Below, piece by piece: positions 10,191 to 21,343 of a stretch of 64,000 bases of DNA. The notes beneath the pieces are model-generated. The model was not told the DNA's origin. It made no database searches and worked only from the letters and a program-made list of their open reading frames with translations. The position numbers were made by a program, and so were the translations under genes. Source of the DNA: Pseudorhodoferax sp047601025 (GTDB taxonomy: Bacteria > Pseudomonadota > Gammaproteobacteria > Burkholderiales > Burkholderiaceae_C); contig NZ_JASGJZ010000001.1 in NCBI RefSeq assembly GCF_047601025.1, forward strand, positions 1,798,001 to 1,862,000, in the 5' to 3' direction. The stretch's first letter is position 1; each line of letters opens with the position of its first letter.

Positions 10191-11396
10191 CTAGCGTGGC
10201 GCCAGGCGCGGACTCAGCATGTAGGCCAGCGCCCCCAGCAGCACCAGCAGCGCCGCGCAGCCGAAGATGGCCGACCAGGCCGATTCCAGCGGCCAGCCGC
10301 TGCGCCGGCCCAGGTCGGCGATCTGGCCGAAGGCCCAGGCCGTCAGGGAGGAGCCGAGGAACACGAAGCTGTTCAGCACGCCCAGGCCGCGCCCGCGCAG
10401 CGCCGGCGGCAGCAGCTCGCGGCCGTGCGCCATCACCAGCGGATGCAGCATGCCCACGGTGACCAGCAGCGCCATGAAGGCCAGGTGCGCCAGCACCGCG
10501 CCGCCGCCGGGCCAGCCGGCCAGCGCCGCGCCGGCGGCGGCGGACATCGCCGTCCACCCCAGCACCGTCGCGCGCAGCCCGTGGCGCGCCACCAATTGCG
10601 GCAGCAGCAGCGCGGTGCCGAAGCAGGCCAGCGTGAGCGTGGACAGCGCCAGGCCGCGGGCCTGCGTCTGCAGGCCGAACAGATCGACCAGGTAGGGGCC
10701 GCCCCAGGCGTTGCGGAAGCTGGTGCCGGCGGCCATGGCCACGCAGACCGGGATCAGCGTCCACAGCACCGGCCGGCCCAGCAGCGCCAGGCTGGAACCC
10801 ACCATGGCCAGCGGCGCCTCGCGCTGCGCGTCGTGGTCGCCCTGGTCGTGCACGGTGCGCCAGACCGCCGCGCAGGCCGCCAGCAGGCACAGGCCCGCCA
10901 GCGCCAGCGCCGGCCGCCAGCCCAGCTGCTGGGTCAGCCAGCCCAGCGGCAGCGTGGCGCACAGCCCGCCCAGCATGCCGATCGCGTTCGCGCGGCCGAT
11001 GAAGGCCACGTAGCGCGCGCTCGGCAGCTGCACCGAGGCGTAGTGCATCAATCCCATGAACACCGGCGCGCAGGCCAGGCCCAGGCCGGCCTGCGCCAGC
11101 ATCGCTGCCGGCCCGCCGGGCGCCAGCACGAACAGCGCCGCGGACGCCACGCCGACCGCCAGCAGCCAGCGCGTGGGCCGGCCCACGCCGAAGCGGTCGA
11201 ACGCGATGCCGACCGGGATCTGCGCGACCGCGAAGGCCAGGAAGAAGCAGGACGACAGCAGGCCGAAACCGGCCGCGGACAGCTGCAGGTCGCGCTGCAG
11301 CTCGGGGGCGATCACGGCCAGGCAGCTGCGGAAGAACTGGCTCAGGCCGAAGGCGAAGGTCAATGCGCGCAGCGCCGGCGCGGGGGAAACAGGCAT
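10191..11396 (-). CDS. Major facilitator superfamily transporter
   Basis: The 401-residue protein has about 12 hydrophobic segments and the MFS loop 2-3 motif GIAFDRFGVGRPTRW. It resembles CynX/NarK-like or sugar-phosphate-like MFS carriers in length, but the substrate cannot be assigned. The ATG at 11396 starts a short cytoplasmic N-terminus. It lies between recX and the hemerythrin gene, and is probably its own unit. Confidence 0.88.
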   Translation of the reverse strand: MPVSPAPALRALTFAFGLSQFFRSCLAVIAPELQRDLQLSAAGFGLLSSCFFLAFAVAQIPVGIAFDRFGVGRPTRWLLAVGVASAALFVLAPGGPAAMLAQAGLGLACAPVFMGLMHYASVQLPSARYVAFIGRANAIGMLGGLCATLPLGWLTQQLGWRPALALAGLCLLAACAAVWRTVHDQGDHDAQREAPLAMVGSSLALLGRPVLWTLIPVCVAMAAGTSFRNAWGGPYLVDLFGLQTQARGLALSTLTLACFGTALLLPQLVARHGLRATVLGWTAMSAAAGAALAGWPGGGAVLAHLAFMALLVTVGMLHPLVMAHGRELLPPALRGRGLGVLNSFVFLGSSLTAWAFGQIADLGRRSGWPLESAWSAIFGCAALLVLLGALAYMLSPRLAPR

Positions 11397-11486
11397 GGCG
11401 CCGTATTGTCAGCGCCGCCATGAGCGGCTGCGCCCGGGCGTGTCAGCAGCCGGCGGCGCCGGTTTGTGCCGCCCGTGCACTTCCCT

Positions 11487-11951
11487 TCATCCACCCCGCT
11501 CCTCTTGCCCGCCGGCCTTCAGCACCCTGCCTACCACCTCGGCTGAAAACCCCCGCGCCAGCAGGAAGCGGCCCTGCCGTGCGCGTTCGCGTGTGTCGGC
11601 GGCGGGCCGGAAGCGGCGGCGCCACAGCGCCAGCGCACGCTCGAACTCGCTGCCGGCCAGGCCGGCCACGGCGGCGGCGATGGCGTCGGGCGCCACGCCC
11701 TTGTGCTGCAGTTCCTGGCGCAGCCGCAGCGCGCCGTATTGCGCGGCGCGCTGGTGCAGCACGGCATCGACCACGCGCGCCTCGCTGATGAAGCCCCTGG
11801 CCTGCAGTTCGTCCAGCGCGCCGGCCAGTGCCTCGGGCGATTCGGCGTGCGGCGCCAGCCTGCGCTCCAGCTCGGGCCGCGAGTGCTCGCGCCGGGCCAG
11901 CAGGCGCAGCGCCCGGCCCTTCAGCGAGGGCGCTGCACGCGGTGCGTTCAT
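11487..11951 (-). CDS. recX: Recombination regulatory protein RecX
   Basis: The 154-residue protein is made of the helical repeats of RecX (ALRLLARREHSRPELERRL, then LDELQARGFISEARVVDA). RecX binds RecA filaments and limits recombinase activity. The ATG at 11951 is preferred over the GTG at 11966 because GGAGG lies 8 bases before it. It follows recA by about 55 bases on the same strand, the standard recA-recX arrangement, so it is probably SOS-induced with recA. Confidence 0.93.
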   Translation of the reverse strand: MNAPRAAPSLKGRALRLLARREHSRPELERRLAPHAESPEALAGALDELQARGFISEARVVDAVLHQRAAQYGALRLRQELQHKGVAPDAIAAAVAGLAGSEFERALALWRRRFRPAADTRERARQGRFLLARGFSAEVVGRVLKAGGQEERGG

Positions 11952-12006
11952 CGGACGATCCTCCACGCCGCGCGCTGCGGGCGTCTGCGGAGCGGCCGGG
12001 CGGCGT

Positions 12007-13065
<1,059 letters not shown>

Positions 13066-13125
13066 GAAAAATCTCCTGGGAATCAATGACTTGCACAACG
13101 CATCCGGGCTGTATATCTACACCGT

Positions 13126-13141
13126 CTGGATACTTGAACAG
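13126..13141 (-). promoter_or_regulatory. Probable LexA (SOS) operator of recA
   Basis: On the minus strand the sequence reads CTGTTCAAGTATCCAG, which fits the CTGT-N8-ACAG operator with one mismatch in the right half. A second half-site-like CTGTATAT occurs on the plus strand at 13109-13116. Position, about 60 bases before the recA start, fits an SOS operator. Confidence 0.6.
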
Positions 13142-13206
13142 TAGTGTAGTGCAGGCATTGATTTGAAAACAGAAGATTTTTGGTCAGTTTGCCTTACGAT
13201 GTGACG

Positions 13207-13683
13207 ATGCACACCGTGGCCCCGGACGACGCCTGGCGCACCACCCATCTCGGCCGGTTGATGGGCGATGCGCTGCGCCGCTTTGACGCGCGGGTGCTGG
13301 CGCTGATGGCGCACGACGTGCAGGTGCCGCTAGCCCTGTCGAACCTGGCGGCGCGCGCGCAGGTGACGGCCGCGCACGTGCACATCACCCGGCACCTGGA
13401 CGTGGCTGGCACGCGGCCCGGCGTGCTGGCCGAGCGGGCCGGCATCAGCAAGCAGGCCATGGGCGACCTGGTGGCGCAGTGCGAGGCCTGGGGCCTGGTC
13501 ACGCGCGTGCCCGATCCGCACGACGCGCGTGCCCGCATCGTGCGCTTCACGCCGGACGGGTTGGCCTGGCAGCAGGCTTTCCGCAGCGCGATCGCGCAGG
13601 CCGAGGCCGAGTTCCGCGAGGCCGTGGGGGCCGAGGTCGCGACCGTGGTCGCGCTCGGGCTGGAGGCCTACGCGGGATCCTGA
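13207..13683 (+). CDS. MarR-family transcriptional regulator
   Basis: The 158-residue protein has a winged helix (VLAERAGISKQAMGDLVAQCEAWGLV, seen in two parts around residues 75-100) followed by the MarR wing DPHDARARIVRFT and a helical C-terminus. Such proteins are dimeric repressors relieved by small aromatic ligands. The ATG at 13207 was chosen; a GTG at 13201 and a TTG at 13180 are in frame. It overlaps the 3' end of the convergent ABM gene by 16 bases. Confidence 0.82.
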   Translation: MHTVAPDDAWRTTHLGRLMGDALRRFDARVLALMAHDVQVPLALSNLAARAQVTAAHVHITRHLDVAGTRPGVLAERAGISKQAMGDLVAQCEAWGLVTRVPDPHDARARIVRFTPDGLAWQQAFRSAIAQAEAEFREAVGAEVATVVALGLEAYAGS

Positions 13684-13976
13684 GCGTCCACCACGCGGAA
13701 GTGCTCCACTTGCGGCGGCTGCACGAAGTACGGGCCGATGATGGCCCGCCACTCGCCGAACGCCGGCGAGTGGCGGAAGCCCTCGGTATGGTCTTCCAGG
13801 GTCTCCCACTCGATCGTCAGCAGGTAGCGGCCCGGCGTCTCGATGCAGCCGAGGATGCGGTGGGCGCGGTAGCCCTTGGCCTTGGACAGCACCGTTGCCA
13901 TGCCGCGCGTCAGCACCTCGCCGAACACTGCATGCTGGTCCGGGCTCACCCGGAAATCTGCGACTTCCACGATCAT
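13668..13976 (-). CDS. Antibiotic biosynthesis monooxygenase (ABM)-domain protein
   Basis: The 102-residue protein is a single dimeric alpha/beta barrel domain: MIVEVADFRVSPDQHAVF, then GYRAHRILGCIETPGRYLL and IEWETLEDHTEGFRHS. ABM domains act as cofactor-free monooxygenases, haem-degrading enzymes or small-molecule binders, so no reaction can be fixed. It is convergent with the MarR gene and overlaps its 3' end. Confidence 0.8.
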   Translation of the reverse strand: MIVEVADFRVSPDQHAVFGEVLTRGMATVLSKAKGYRAHRILGCIETPGRYLLTIEWETLEDHTEGFRHSPAFGEWRAIIGPYFVQPPQVEHFRVVDAQDPA

Positions 13977-14110
13977 TTCGAATCCTCCTTCTGGATGTGT
14001 TGCGTGGCCCGACAGGTTCGCACATCCGCGGACCGCGCGCGGCGGCCACGGCGCCGGACCGGCGGCCCTCCTAGAATTTCTCCCTTCGCGTCCAACCCCC
14101 GGGAGACCCC

Positions 14111-14781
<671 letters not shown>

Positions 14782-14785
<4 letters not shown>

Positions 14786-16227
14786 AGCTGTTCCGCAGCG
14801 AGCAGCGGTCGCTGTTCGGCGAGATCCTGGACTGGATGCTGACGCCGCTGCTGCTGCTGTGGCCGGTGAGCCTGGCGCTGACCTGGCTGGTCGCGCAGGG
14901 CATCGCCGGCAACCCGTTCGACCGCGCGCTGGAGCACGACGTGCGCGCGCTCGCGCAGCTGGTCGACCAGGGGCCGGACGGGCGCGTGCAGTTCAGCCTG
15001 CCGCAGCCGGCGCACGAACTGCTGCGCGCCGACGAGGCCGACCAGGTCGTCTACCAGGTGCTGGGCCCCGGGGGCGAGCTGCTGGCCGGCGAGCGCGAGC
15101 TGCCGGCGCCGGCCGGCGACGCCGCGCCGCCCGGCGAGGTGCGGCTGCGCGACGCCGAGCTGCGCGGCCAGGACGTGCGCGTGGCCCATGCCTGGGTCGC
15201 GCTGGACGGCGGCCGGGCGGCGCTGGTGCAGGTGGCCGAGACGCGCGAGAAACGCTCGGTGCTGGCGGCCGAGATCATCAAGGGCGTGATGCTGCCGCAG
15301 TTCGTGATCCTGCCGCTGGCGGTGCTGCTGGTCTGGCTGGCGCTGGTGCGCGGCATCAAGCCGCTGTCGCAGCTGGAGGAGCGCATCCGCGCGCGCAAGC
15401 CCGACGACCTGTCGCCGCTGGACGAGCGCGCCGTGCCGCTGGAGGTGGCGCCGCTGGTGTCCTCGGTCAACGACCTGCTGACGCGGCTGAAGGACTCCAT
15501 CGCCACGCAGAAGCGCTTCCTGGCCGACGCGGCGCACCAGCTCAAGACGCCGCTGGCCGGCCTGCGCATGCAGGCCGACCTGGCCCAGCGCGAGGGCGCC
15601 AACGCCGACGAGCTGAAGCAGTCGCTGCTGCAGATCCGCCGCTCCAGCATGCGCGCCACGCACACGGTCAACCAGCTGCTGGCGCTGGCGCGCGCCGAGA
15701 GCGCCGGCGTGCCGATCGCGCGCCAGCCCTGTGACCTGGCGCGGCTGGTCATGGACGCGGTGCAGGAGGCGCTGCCGCGCGCGATGGACCAGGCGCTGGA
15801 CCTGGGCTACGACGGCGCCGCCCCCGGCACGCCCGGCGTGCAGCTGGAAGGCAATGCCACGCTGCTGAAGGAACTGGTGCGCAACCTGCTCGACAACGCC
15901 ATCGCCTACACGCCCTCCACGCCCGCGCGGCCCGGCGTGGTCACGGCGCGCGTGCTGGCGGCCGGCGCCGGCGCACCGCTGCGGCTGCAGGTGGAGGACT
16001 CCGGCCCCGGCATCCCCGCGGCCGAGCGCGAACTGGTGTTCCAGCCGTTCTACCGCGCGCTGGGCACCGACACCGACGGTTCCGGCCTGGGCCTGCCCAT
16101 CGTGCGCGAGATCGCCGGCCAGCACCGGGCCGAGGTCGTGCTCGAGGACGCGCACCCGGGCCGGCAGCCGCCGGGCACGCGCTTCACGGTGCGCTTCGCG
16201 CGGCCTTCCTCTTCCCCGCCGGCGTAG
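14782..16227 (+). CDS. Sensor histidine kinase (TctE/QseC-like)
   Basis: The 481-residue protein has transmembrane segments at about residues 20-42 and 168-190 flanking a periplasmic domain, then a HAMP-like stretch, the HisKA site FLADAAHQLKTPLAGLR with His252, and an ATPase domain with NLLDNAIAYTP (N box), DSGPGIP and GSGLGLPIV. The GTG at 14782 overlaps the regulator stop by 4 bases, so translation is coupled. The last 44 bases overlap the 3' end of the convergent LysR gene. Confidence 0.93.
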
Positions 16228-17170
16228 CCGCCGCGTGGAACGGCCGGATGCGCCGGCCGAGCGCCTCCAGCTGCGCCTGGGCCAGCGCACAGGCTGCGTC
16301 GAACCAGGGCTCGCCACGCAGCCGCTCGCCGCGCAGGATCACCAGCCGGCTGTGTTGGCGCACGGCCTGCAGCGCGCGGAAGCGCAGCCGCCGTGCCAGT
16401 CCCTCGGCCAGCGGCTGCGCCGCGATGGTCCAGGGCACGATGGCCAGGCCCAGCCCGCAGGCCACCATCTCCAGCACGTTGACGAACTGGCCGGCCTCGT
16501 TGCGGATGCGCGGGGCGAAGCCGGCCTGCGCGCACAGCGCGGCGGTGAGGTCGAAGAAGTCCGCCTCCTGGTAGCGCGAGAAACCGACGAAGCTCTCCCG
16601 CGCCGCCGCGGCCAGCGGCAGCGGCGCGCTGCCGTCCGCCAGCGCGTGGCCGGCCGGCAGCGCCAGGCAGTAGGGGTCGTCGATGCCGCACAGCAGCTCG
16701 GGCCAGGGCGCGCCCTCGCCGCCGGGCCGCGCGAAGCACAGGTCCAGCTCGTCGTTGCGCAGCGCCCGGATCTGGCGCGCCGAGATCATCTCGCGCGCCT
16801 CGACCGTCACGGCAGCGCCCTGCTGCGCGCCGAGGCTCTGCAGCAGCCCCGGCAGCAGCGTGTGCGTGGCCGAGGGCACCAGGCCCAGCCGCAGCGTGGC
16901 GCGCTGGCCGGCCTGGCACTCGCGGGCGCGCACGGCCGCCTGCTCGGCACGCGCCAGGATGGCCGTGGCGTCCTCCAGGAAGGACTGGCCGGCCGGCGTC
17001 AGCCGCACGCCGCGCGGCAGCCGGACGAACAGCGTGGCGCCGACCTCCTCCTCCAGCTGGCGGATCTGGGCCGACAGCGGCGGCTGCGCGATGAACAGCT
17101 TCTGCGCCGCGCGGCTCATGCTGCCGAGCCGGGCGACGGTCACGAAGTAGCGCAGGTGACGCAGTTCCAT
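16184..17170 (-). CDS. LysR-family transcriptional regulator
   Basis: The 328-residue protein starts MELRHLRYFVTVARLGSMSR, with the winged helix RAAQKLFIAQPPLSAQIRQL and LFVRLPRGVRLTPAG, then a periplasmic-binding-protein-like effector domain. The ATG at 17170 is where the family starts. It is divergent from the alcohol dehydrogenase/Bug operon with a gap of about 100 bases, so it is the likely regulator of that operon. The C-terminus is basic (GKRKAARS) and overlaps the sensor kinase gene end. Confidence 0.92.
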   Translation of the reverse strand: MELRHLRYFVTVARLGSMSRAAQKLFIAQPPLSAQIRQLEEEVGATLFVRLPRGVRLTPAGQSFLEDATAILARAEQAAVRARECQAGQRATLRLGLVPSATHTLLPGLLQSLGAQQGAAVTVEAREMISARQIRALRNDELDLCFARPGGEGAPWPELLCGIDDPYCLALPAGHALADGSAPLPLAAAARESFVGFSRYQEADFFDLTAALCAQAGFAPRIRNEAGQFVNVLEMVACGLGLAIVPWTIAAQPLAEGLARRLRFRALQAVRQHSRLVILRGERLRGEPWFDAACALAQAQLEALGRRIRPFHAAATPAGKRKAARSAP

Positions 17171-17273
17171 GGCCCGATCATATTGATCTTTGGCATATGG
17201 CACGTAGACGAAACCAGTCTTTGACGTATGGGTTGCCGCGGCCGACACTGCCTGCCGTTCCCAAGGAGACCGC

Positions 17274-18317
17274 ATGCAAGCCCTGCGCAAGACCCGCCCG
17301 GACCACGGGCTCGAACTCATCGAAGTGGACGCCCCGCCGGCCCCCGGACCGGGCGAGGCCCTGATCGCCGTGCAGGCCGCCGGCGTCTGCGGCACCGACC
17401 TGCACATCGACGCATGGACGGCCGGCTACCACTTCATGGCGCCGCACCTGCCGGTCACGATCGGCCACGAGTTCAGCGGCACCGTGGCCGCGCTCGGCCC
17501 GGGCGTCGAGGGGCTGGCGCCGGGCCAGCTGGTCACGGTGCGCCCGTCCGCCACCTGCGGCACCTGCGCCGCCTGCCGTGCCGGCCACCACGACGCCTGC
17601 GGCACGCGGCGCGGCATCGGCGTGCTGCGCGACGGCGCGTTCGCGCCGCGCTGCCTGGTGCCGGCGCGCAACTGCGTGCCGATCCCGGACGGCGTGCCGG
17701 CCGAGGTCGCCGCGCTGGCCGAGCCGCTGACCGTGAGCCACGAGGCCGTGCGCGTCGGCGGCGTGCAGGCCGGCGACCGCGTGCTGGTGCTGGGGCCCGG
17801 CAACATCGGCCAGGGCATCGCGCTGTTCGCCCGCGCCGCCGGCGCGCGCCAGGTGGTGGTGGCCGGCCATGGCGACGCCGCCCGGCTGGCCGTGCTGCGC
17901 CGCATGGGCTTCGAGGACCTGGTCGACTTCGCCGAGACCGGCGGCATTGCCGAAGGGCTGGCGCCGTACCTGGCGGACGGTCGCTTCGACGTCGTCATCG
18001 AGGCCACCGGCGCCGCCGCCGTGGTGGCGCCGGCGCTGCAGGCGCTGAAGGCGCACGGCGTGCTGGTCATCACCGGCATCCACGCCGCGCCGGTGCCGAT
18101 CGACCTGGTCGCGCTGGTGCGCAACCACCAGCAGCTGCGCGGCTCGTACCGCGCGCCCGAGGCCGACTGGCCCGGCGTCGTCGCCTTCATGCGCACGCAC
18201 GCGGCTGAGCTGCGCCACATGGTCACGCACCGGCTGCCGCTGGCGCGCGCGGCCGAGGCCTTCGCGCTGGCGCGCGGCCGGCAGGCGACCAAGGTCGTCG
18301 TGCAGCCCGCGCCCTGA
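17274..18317 (+). CDS. Zinc-dependent medium-chain alcohol dehydrogenase (threonine/polyol dehydrogenase-like)
   Basis: The 347-residue protein has the GroES-like catalytic domain with CGTDLH (catalytic Cys39), TIGHEFSGT, the four-Cys structural zinc loop ATCGTCAACRAGHHDAC, and a Rossmann domain with VLVLGPGNIGQG. It oxidises an alcohol with NAD(P). Closest groups are sorbitol, threonine or butanediol dehydrogenases; the substrate is not assignable. It is first in an operon with a Bug receptor and a small protein, divergent from a LysR regulator. Confidence 0.9.
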   Translation: MQALRKTRPDHGLELIEVDAPPAPGPGEALIAVQAAGVCGTDLHIDAWTAGYHFMAPHLPVTIGHEFSGTVAALGPGVEGLAPGQLVTVRPSATCGTCAACRAGHHDACGTRRGIGVLRDGAFAPRCLVPARNCVPIPDGVPAEVAALAEPLTVSHEAVRVGGVQAGDRVLVLGPGNIGQGIALFARAAGARQVVVAGHGDAARLAVLRRMGFEDLVDFAETGGIAEGLAPYLADGRFDVVIEATGAAAVVAPALQALKAHGVLVITGIHAAPVPIDLVALVRNHQQLRGSYRAPEADWPGVVAFMRTHAAELRHMVTHRLPLARAAEAFALARGRQATKVVVQPAP

Positions 18318-18356
18318 ATCCCCCTGTCCGCATCCCCCATCCCACGGAGACATCCC

Positions 18357-19337
18357 ATGCCCGCATTCCGATTCCCGCGCCGCCGTGCGCTGCTCGCCGC
18401 CTTGGCCGCGCTGCCGCTGGCGGCTGCCGCGCAGGGCGACGGCTGGCCCGGCCGCCCATTGCGCATGATCGTCGGCTACCCGGCCGGCTCCTCGCCGGAC
18501 ATGCAGGCCCGGCTGCTGGCCACGCCGCTGGCGCAGGCGCTGGGCCAGCCGGTGGTCGTGGAGAACCGGCCCGGCGCCAGCGGCAACATCGGCGCCGACC
18601 AGATCGCCAAGGCCACGGACGGCCACACCATCGGCGTGGTCGGCAACGGCCCGCTGACCAGCTCGCCCTTCCTGTACGCCCGGCTGCCGTACGACCCGGC
18701 ACGCGACTTCGCGCCGCTCGCGCTGATCGGCAGCGCGCCGCTGGCCTGGGTCGCCCCGGCGGCGCTGGTGCCGGGCTCCGGCAAGGCCTTCGTCGAGTCG
18801 CTGCGCGCGCAGGGCGACAAGACCGCCTACGGCTCCACCGGCCCCGGCTCGGGCGGGCACCTGGGCATGGAGCTGATCAAGCAGGCCACCGGCATCGCCG
18901 CGCTGCACGTGCCGTTCGCCGGCGGGCCGCCGATCATCAACGCCCTGCTGGGCGGGCAGCTGCAGACCACGCTGCTGCCGGTGTCCACGGTGCTGCCGCT
19001 GCTGCAGGCCGGCAAGCTCAAGGCCGTGGCCGTGACCACGCCCGAGCGCAGCGCGCTGGCGCCCGACATCGCGGCGCTGCCCGAGGTCGGCGTCGAAGGC
19101 GTGCGCATCGAGGTCTGGAACGCCGTCATGGCGCCGGCGGCGATGCCCGCGGCCCACCAGGCCCGCCTGAGCGCCACGCTGGCGAAGATCCTGCAGCAGC
19201 CCGAGGTGCGCGACAAGCTGTTCGCCCAGGGCTGGAAGGTGCAGGACCCGAGCCCGGCGGCGCTGCGCCAGCGCATGGCCGCCGACACGGCGCTGTACCG
19301 GGACATCATCGCCAAGCAGCACATCCGGCTGGATTGA
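18357..19337 (+). CDS. Bug-family periplasmic solute receptor
   Basis: The 326-residue protein starts with a twin-Arg-like basic stretch (RFPRRRALLAAL) and a short signal peptide ending AAAAQG. The mature part has LRMIVGYPAGSSPDMQARLLA and VVENRPGASGNIGADQI, the ligand-lobe signature. It lies 39 bases after the dehydrogenase gene and is probably co-expressed. This suggests it captures a hydroxy acid or related compound that the dehydrogenase handles, which is inference. Confidence 0.92.
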   Translation: MPAFRFPRRRALLAALAALPLAAAAQGDGWPGRPLRMIVGYPAGSSPDMQARLLATPLAQALGQPVVVENRPGASGNIGADQIAKATDGHTIGVVGNGPLTSSPFLYARLPYDPARDFAPLALIGSAPLAWVAPAALVPGSGKAFVESLRAQGDKTAYGSTGPGSGGHLGMELIKQATGIAALHVPFAGGPPIINALLGGQLQTTLLPVSTVLPLLQAGKLKAVAVTTPERSALAPDIAALPEVGVEGVRIEVWNAVMAPAAMPAAHQARLSATLAKILQQPEVRDKLFAQGWKVQDPSPAALRQRMAADTALYRDIIAKQHIRLD

Positions 19338-19339
19338 AC

Positions 19340-20044
19340 ATGCGCGCCGCTGCCCTGCTGTCGCTGTGGAACGGGGTCGCGCCCGGGCGCCGGGCCGAGT
19401 ACGAGCGCTGGCACCAGCTGGAGCACGTGCCCGAGCGCGTGTGGGTGCCGGGCTTCGTGGCGGGCACGCGCTACCGGGCCGACGGGCCGGCGCCGGCCGA
19501 GTACTTCACGCTGTACGAACTGCGGGACCTGGCCTGCCTGGACAGCGCCGCGTACCGCGCGCTGGTCGATGCCCCCACGCCCTGGAGTGCCTCGATGCGG
19601 CCGGCGCTGCGCGACTTCGTGCGCAAGCCGGGACCGGTGGTGGCCCGGGAGGGCGCGGGCGTGGGTGCGGCGCTGGCGGTCGGCCGGCTGGTCTGGGCGC
19701 CCGGTGCCGCGCCGGACGCGGACGGCTGGGCCGCCTTCTGCCGCCGGCTGCTGGCCGCCGATGGCGTGTGCCGCGTGCGCGTGCAGCGCGTCGCCGAGGC
19801 CGGGCCGCAGGCGCTGCGCAACGCCGATGCGGCGCCGCCGGGTGACGAGTACGTCTGCCTGGCCGACCTGTTCGACCCGGCCGCCCTGCCCACCCTGCCG
19901 GCCTGGCCCGGCGCCGCGCCGCTGTGGTGCGTGCAGGGGCGGTACCGGCTGGTCTCGCAGGTGGTCCACGCCGAGGTCGCGGCGCCGCGGCGCCCGCCGC
20001 CGCGCGATGACCTCAGGCCGGCGGCGCGTAGAGATTCAGCTTGA
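19340..20044 (+). CDS. Uncharacterised protein with dimeric alpha/beta-barrel (EthD-like) N-terminal half
   Basis: The 234-residue protein begins 2 bases after the Bug stop, so it belongs to the operon. The N-terminal half, with EYERWHQLEHVPERVWVPGF then YFTLYELRDLACL, has the pattern of EthD/ABM-like small barrels. The second half (VGAALAVGRLVW onward) may be a diverged repeat of the same fold. I do not recognise a function. The ATG at 19340 was preferred to the TTG at 19334. The 3' end overlaps the convergent glutathione transferase gene by 32 bases. Confidence 0.72.
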   Translation: MRAAALLSLWNGVAPGRRAEYERWHQLEHVPERVWVPGFVAGTRYRADGPAPAEYFTLYELRDLACLDSAAYRALVDAPTPWSASMRPALRDFVRKPGPVVAREGAGVGAALAVGRLVWAPGAAPDADGWAAFCRRLLAADGVCRVRVQRVAEAGPQALRNADAAPPGDEYVCLADLFDPAALPTLPAWPGAAPLWCVQGRYRLVSQVVHAEVAAPRRPPPRDDLRPAARRDSA

Positions 20045-20681
20045 GCCGCTCGCGCTCGATCGCGCGGGCCACGGCCGGCACGGCGGCCACGCGCTGCACG
20101 TACGGCCACAGCGCGGCGAAGCCCTCCGGGTCGATGCCGGCGATCGAGCCCCAGCGCGTCAGCGTCAGCGCGTAGGCGTCCAGCGGGCCGAAGGCCGCCC
20201 CGCCCAGCCAGCCGCCGCCGGCCGCACCGCCGGCGATCACGGCGGCCTGCAGCTCCTCCAGCAGCGCGCGGTAGCGCACGGCGTTGAAGCGGCGCAGCTG
20301 CTCCTGCACGCCGGCGTCGTCGCTGTACAGGTAAGGCCTGAACACGTGCGTGAAGATCGGGTGCACGGTGTTGTTCATCCAGGCCAGCAGCTCCAGCGCG
20401 CGCGTGCGCGCCAGCACCTCGCGCGGCAGGAACCGCTGTTCGGGGAACAGCGCATCCAGGTAGTACACGATGGCCGGCACCTGGGTGATGACCTCGCTGC
20501 CGTGCACCAGCACCGGCACCTGGCCGCGCGGGTTCACGGCCAGGAAGGGCGGCTCCTCGTTCTCGCGCTTGTGCAGCTTGACCATGCGCGGCTCGTAGGC
20601 GGCGCCGGCGGCCTCCAGCAGCGTGTGCGGCACGAAGGAGCAGGCGCCGGGGGCGTAGTAGAGCTGCAGCGTGGCGGTCAT
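20013..20681 (-). CDS. Glutathione S-transferase family protein
   Basis: The 222-residue protein has the thioredoxin-like N-terminal domain LQLYYAPGACSFVPHTLL, NPRGQVPVLVHG with the cis-proline, and a QVPAIVYYLD helix in place of the usual E-S-x-A-I motif, followed by an all-helical C-terminal domain. It probably conjugates or reduces with glutathione in the cytoplasm; the substrate is unknown. The start MTATLQLYY at 20681 matches the family. It is convergent with the previous gene. Confidence 0.88.
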   Translation of the reverse strand: MTATLQLYYAPGACSFVPHTLLEAAGAAYEPRMVKLHKRENEEPPFLAVNPRGQVPVLVHGSEVITQVPAIVYYLDALFPEQRFLPREVLARTRALELLAWMNNTVHPIFTHVFRPYLYSDDAGVQEQLRRFNAVRYRALLEELQAAVIAGGAAGGGWLGGAAFGPLDAYALTLTRWGSIAGIDPEGFAALWPYVQRVAAVPAVARAIERERLKLNLYAPPA

Positions 20682-20707
20682 GGGCGATGCCTTTCCTGTT
20701 GGCGGTT

Positions 20708-21340
20708 TCAGCAGGGGTTCAGCGGGCGGGCGGCCAGGGCCTGCACGCGTTCGCGCAGCGCGGCGTCGGCGGCGGGCAGGCGCAGCAGCACGGGGCCGTC
20801 CGCGCGCGGCTCGGCCACCACGCGCGCGGTGCGCACGCCGCGTTCGCCGAGCTGCGCCAGGTGCTGCTGGGCCGCCGCCTGCGTGGAGAACACGCCCAGC
20901 GACAGGCCCGGCGCCAGCGCCGGCTGCGCGACCGGCGCCGTGTCCACGCGCAGCGCGCGCAACTCGGCGCGCTGCTTCTCCAGCGCCTCCGCGTCGGCGT
21001 AGCGGCCCAGGTAGACGATCCAGCGCGCCGGCGGCCCGGCGGCCTCCATCGTCCAGGCCGTGGCCGGCACGCCGGCGGCCTGCAGCGCCGCGCGCAGCGC
21101 CTCGGCCCGCGCGGCATCGAAGGGGCCGGCCTGCCAGCAGGCGGCCGGGGCCGGCGGGGCAGCAGCAACGGACCCGGCCGGCGCCACGCGCAGCGCCTCG
21201 GGCCGGATCTGCTGCTCCAGGCGCTGCGGCTCGCGCCCCGTATCCGGCCCCAGGCCGACCGGCGCCAGGTAGCCCTGCGACCAGGCGAAATAGGCGCCGT
21301 TGGCGACCAGCAGCAGCAGGGCGGCGTTGCGGGCCAGCAT
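20708..21340 (-). CDS. SPOR-domain protein (single-pass membrane protein)
   Basis: The 210-residue protein has one N-terminal transmembrane segment (ARNAALLLLVANGAYFAW) and a periplasmic part with an SPOR-like repeat, best seen in LSLGVFSTQAAAQQHLAQL and partly in CWQAGPFDAARAEALRA. SPOR domains bind denuded peptidoglycan at division sites. In related genomes such a gene commonly follows birA; here it is separated from birA by an intergenic repeat. Confidence 0.75.
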   Translation of the reverse strand: MLARNAALLLLVANGAYFAWSQGYLAPVGLGPDTGREPQRLEQQIRPEALRVAPAGSVAAAPPAPAACWQAGPFDAARAEALRAALQAAGVPATAWTMEAAGPPARWIVYLGRYADAEALEKQRAELRALRVDTAPVAQPALAPGLSLGVFSTQAAAQQHLAQLGERGVRTARVVAEPRADGPVLLRLPAADAALRERVQALAARPLNPC

Positions 21341-21343
21341 GGC

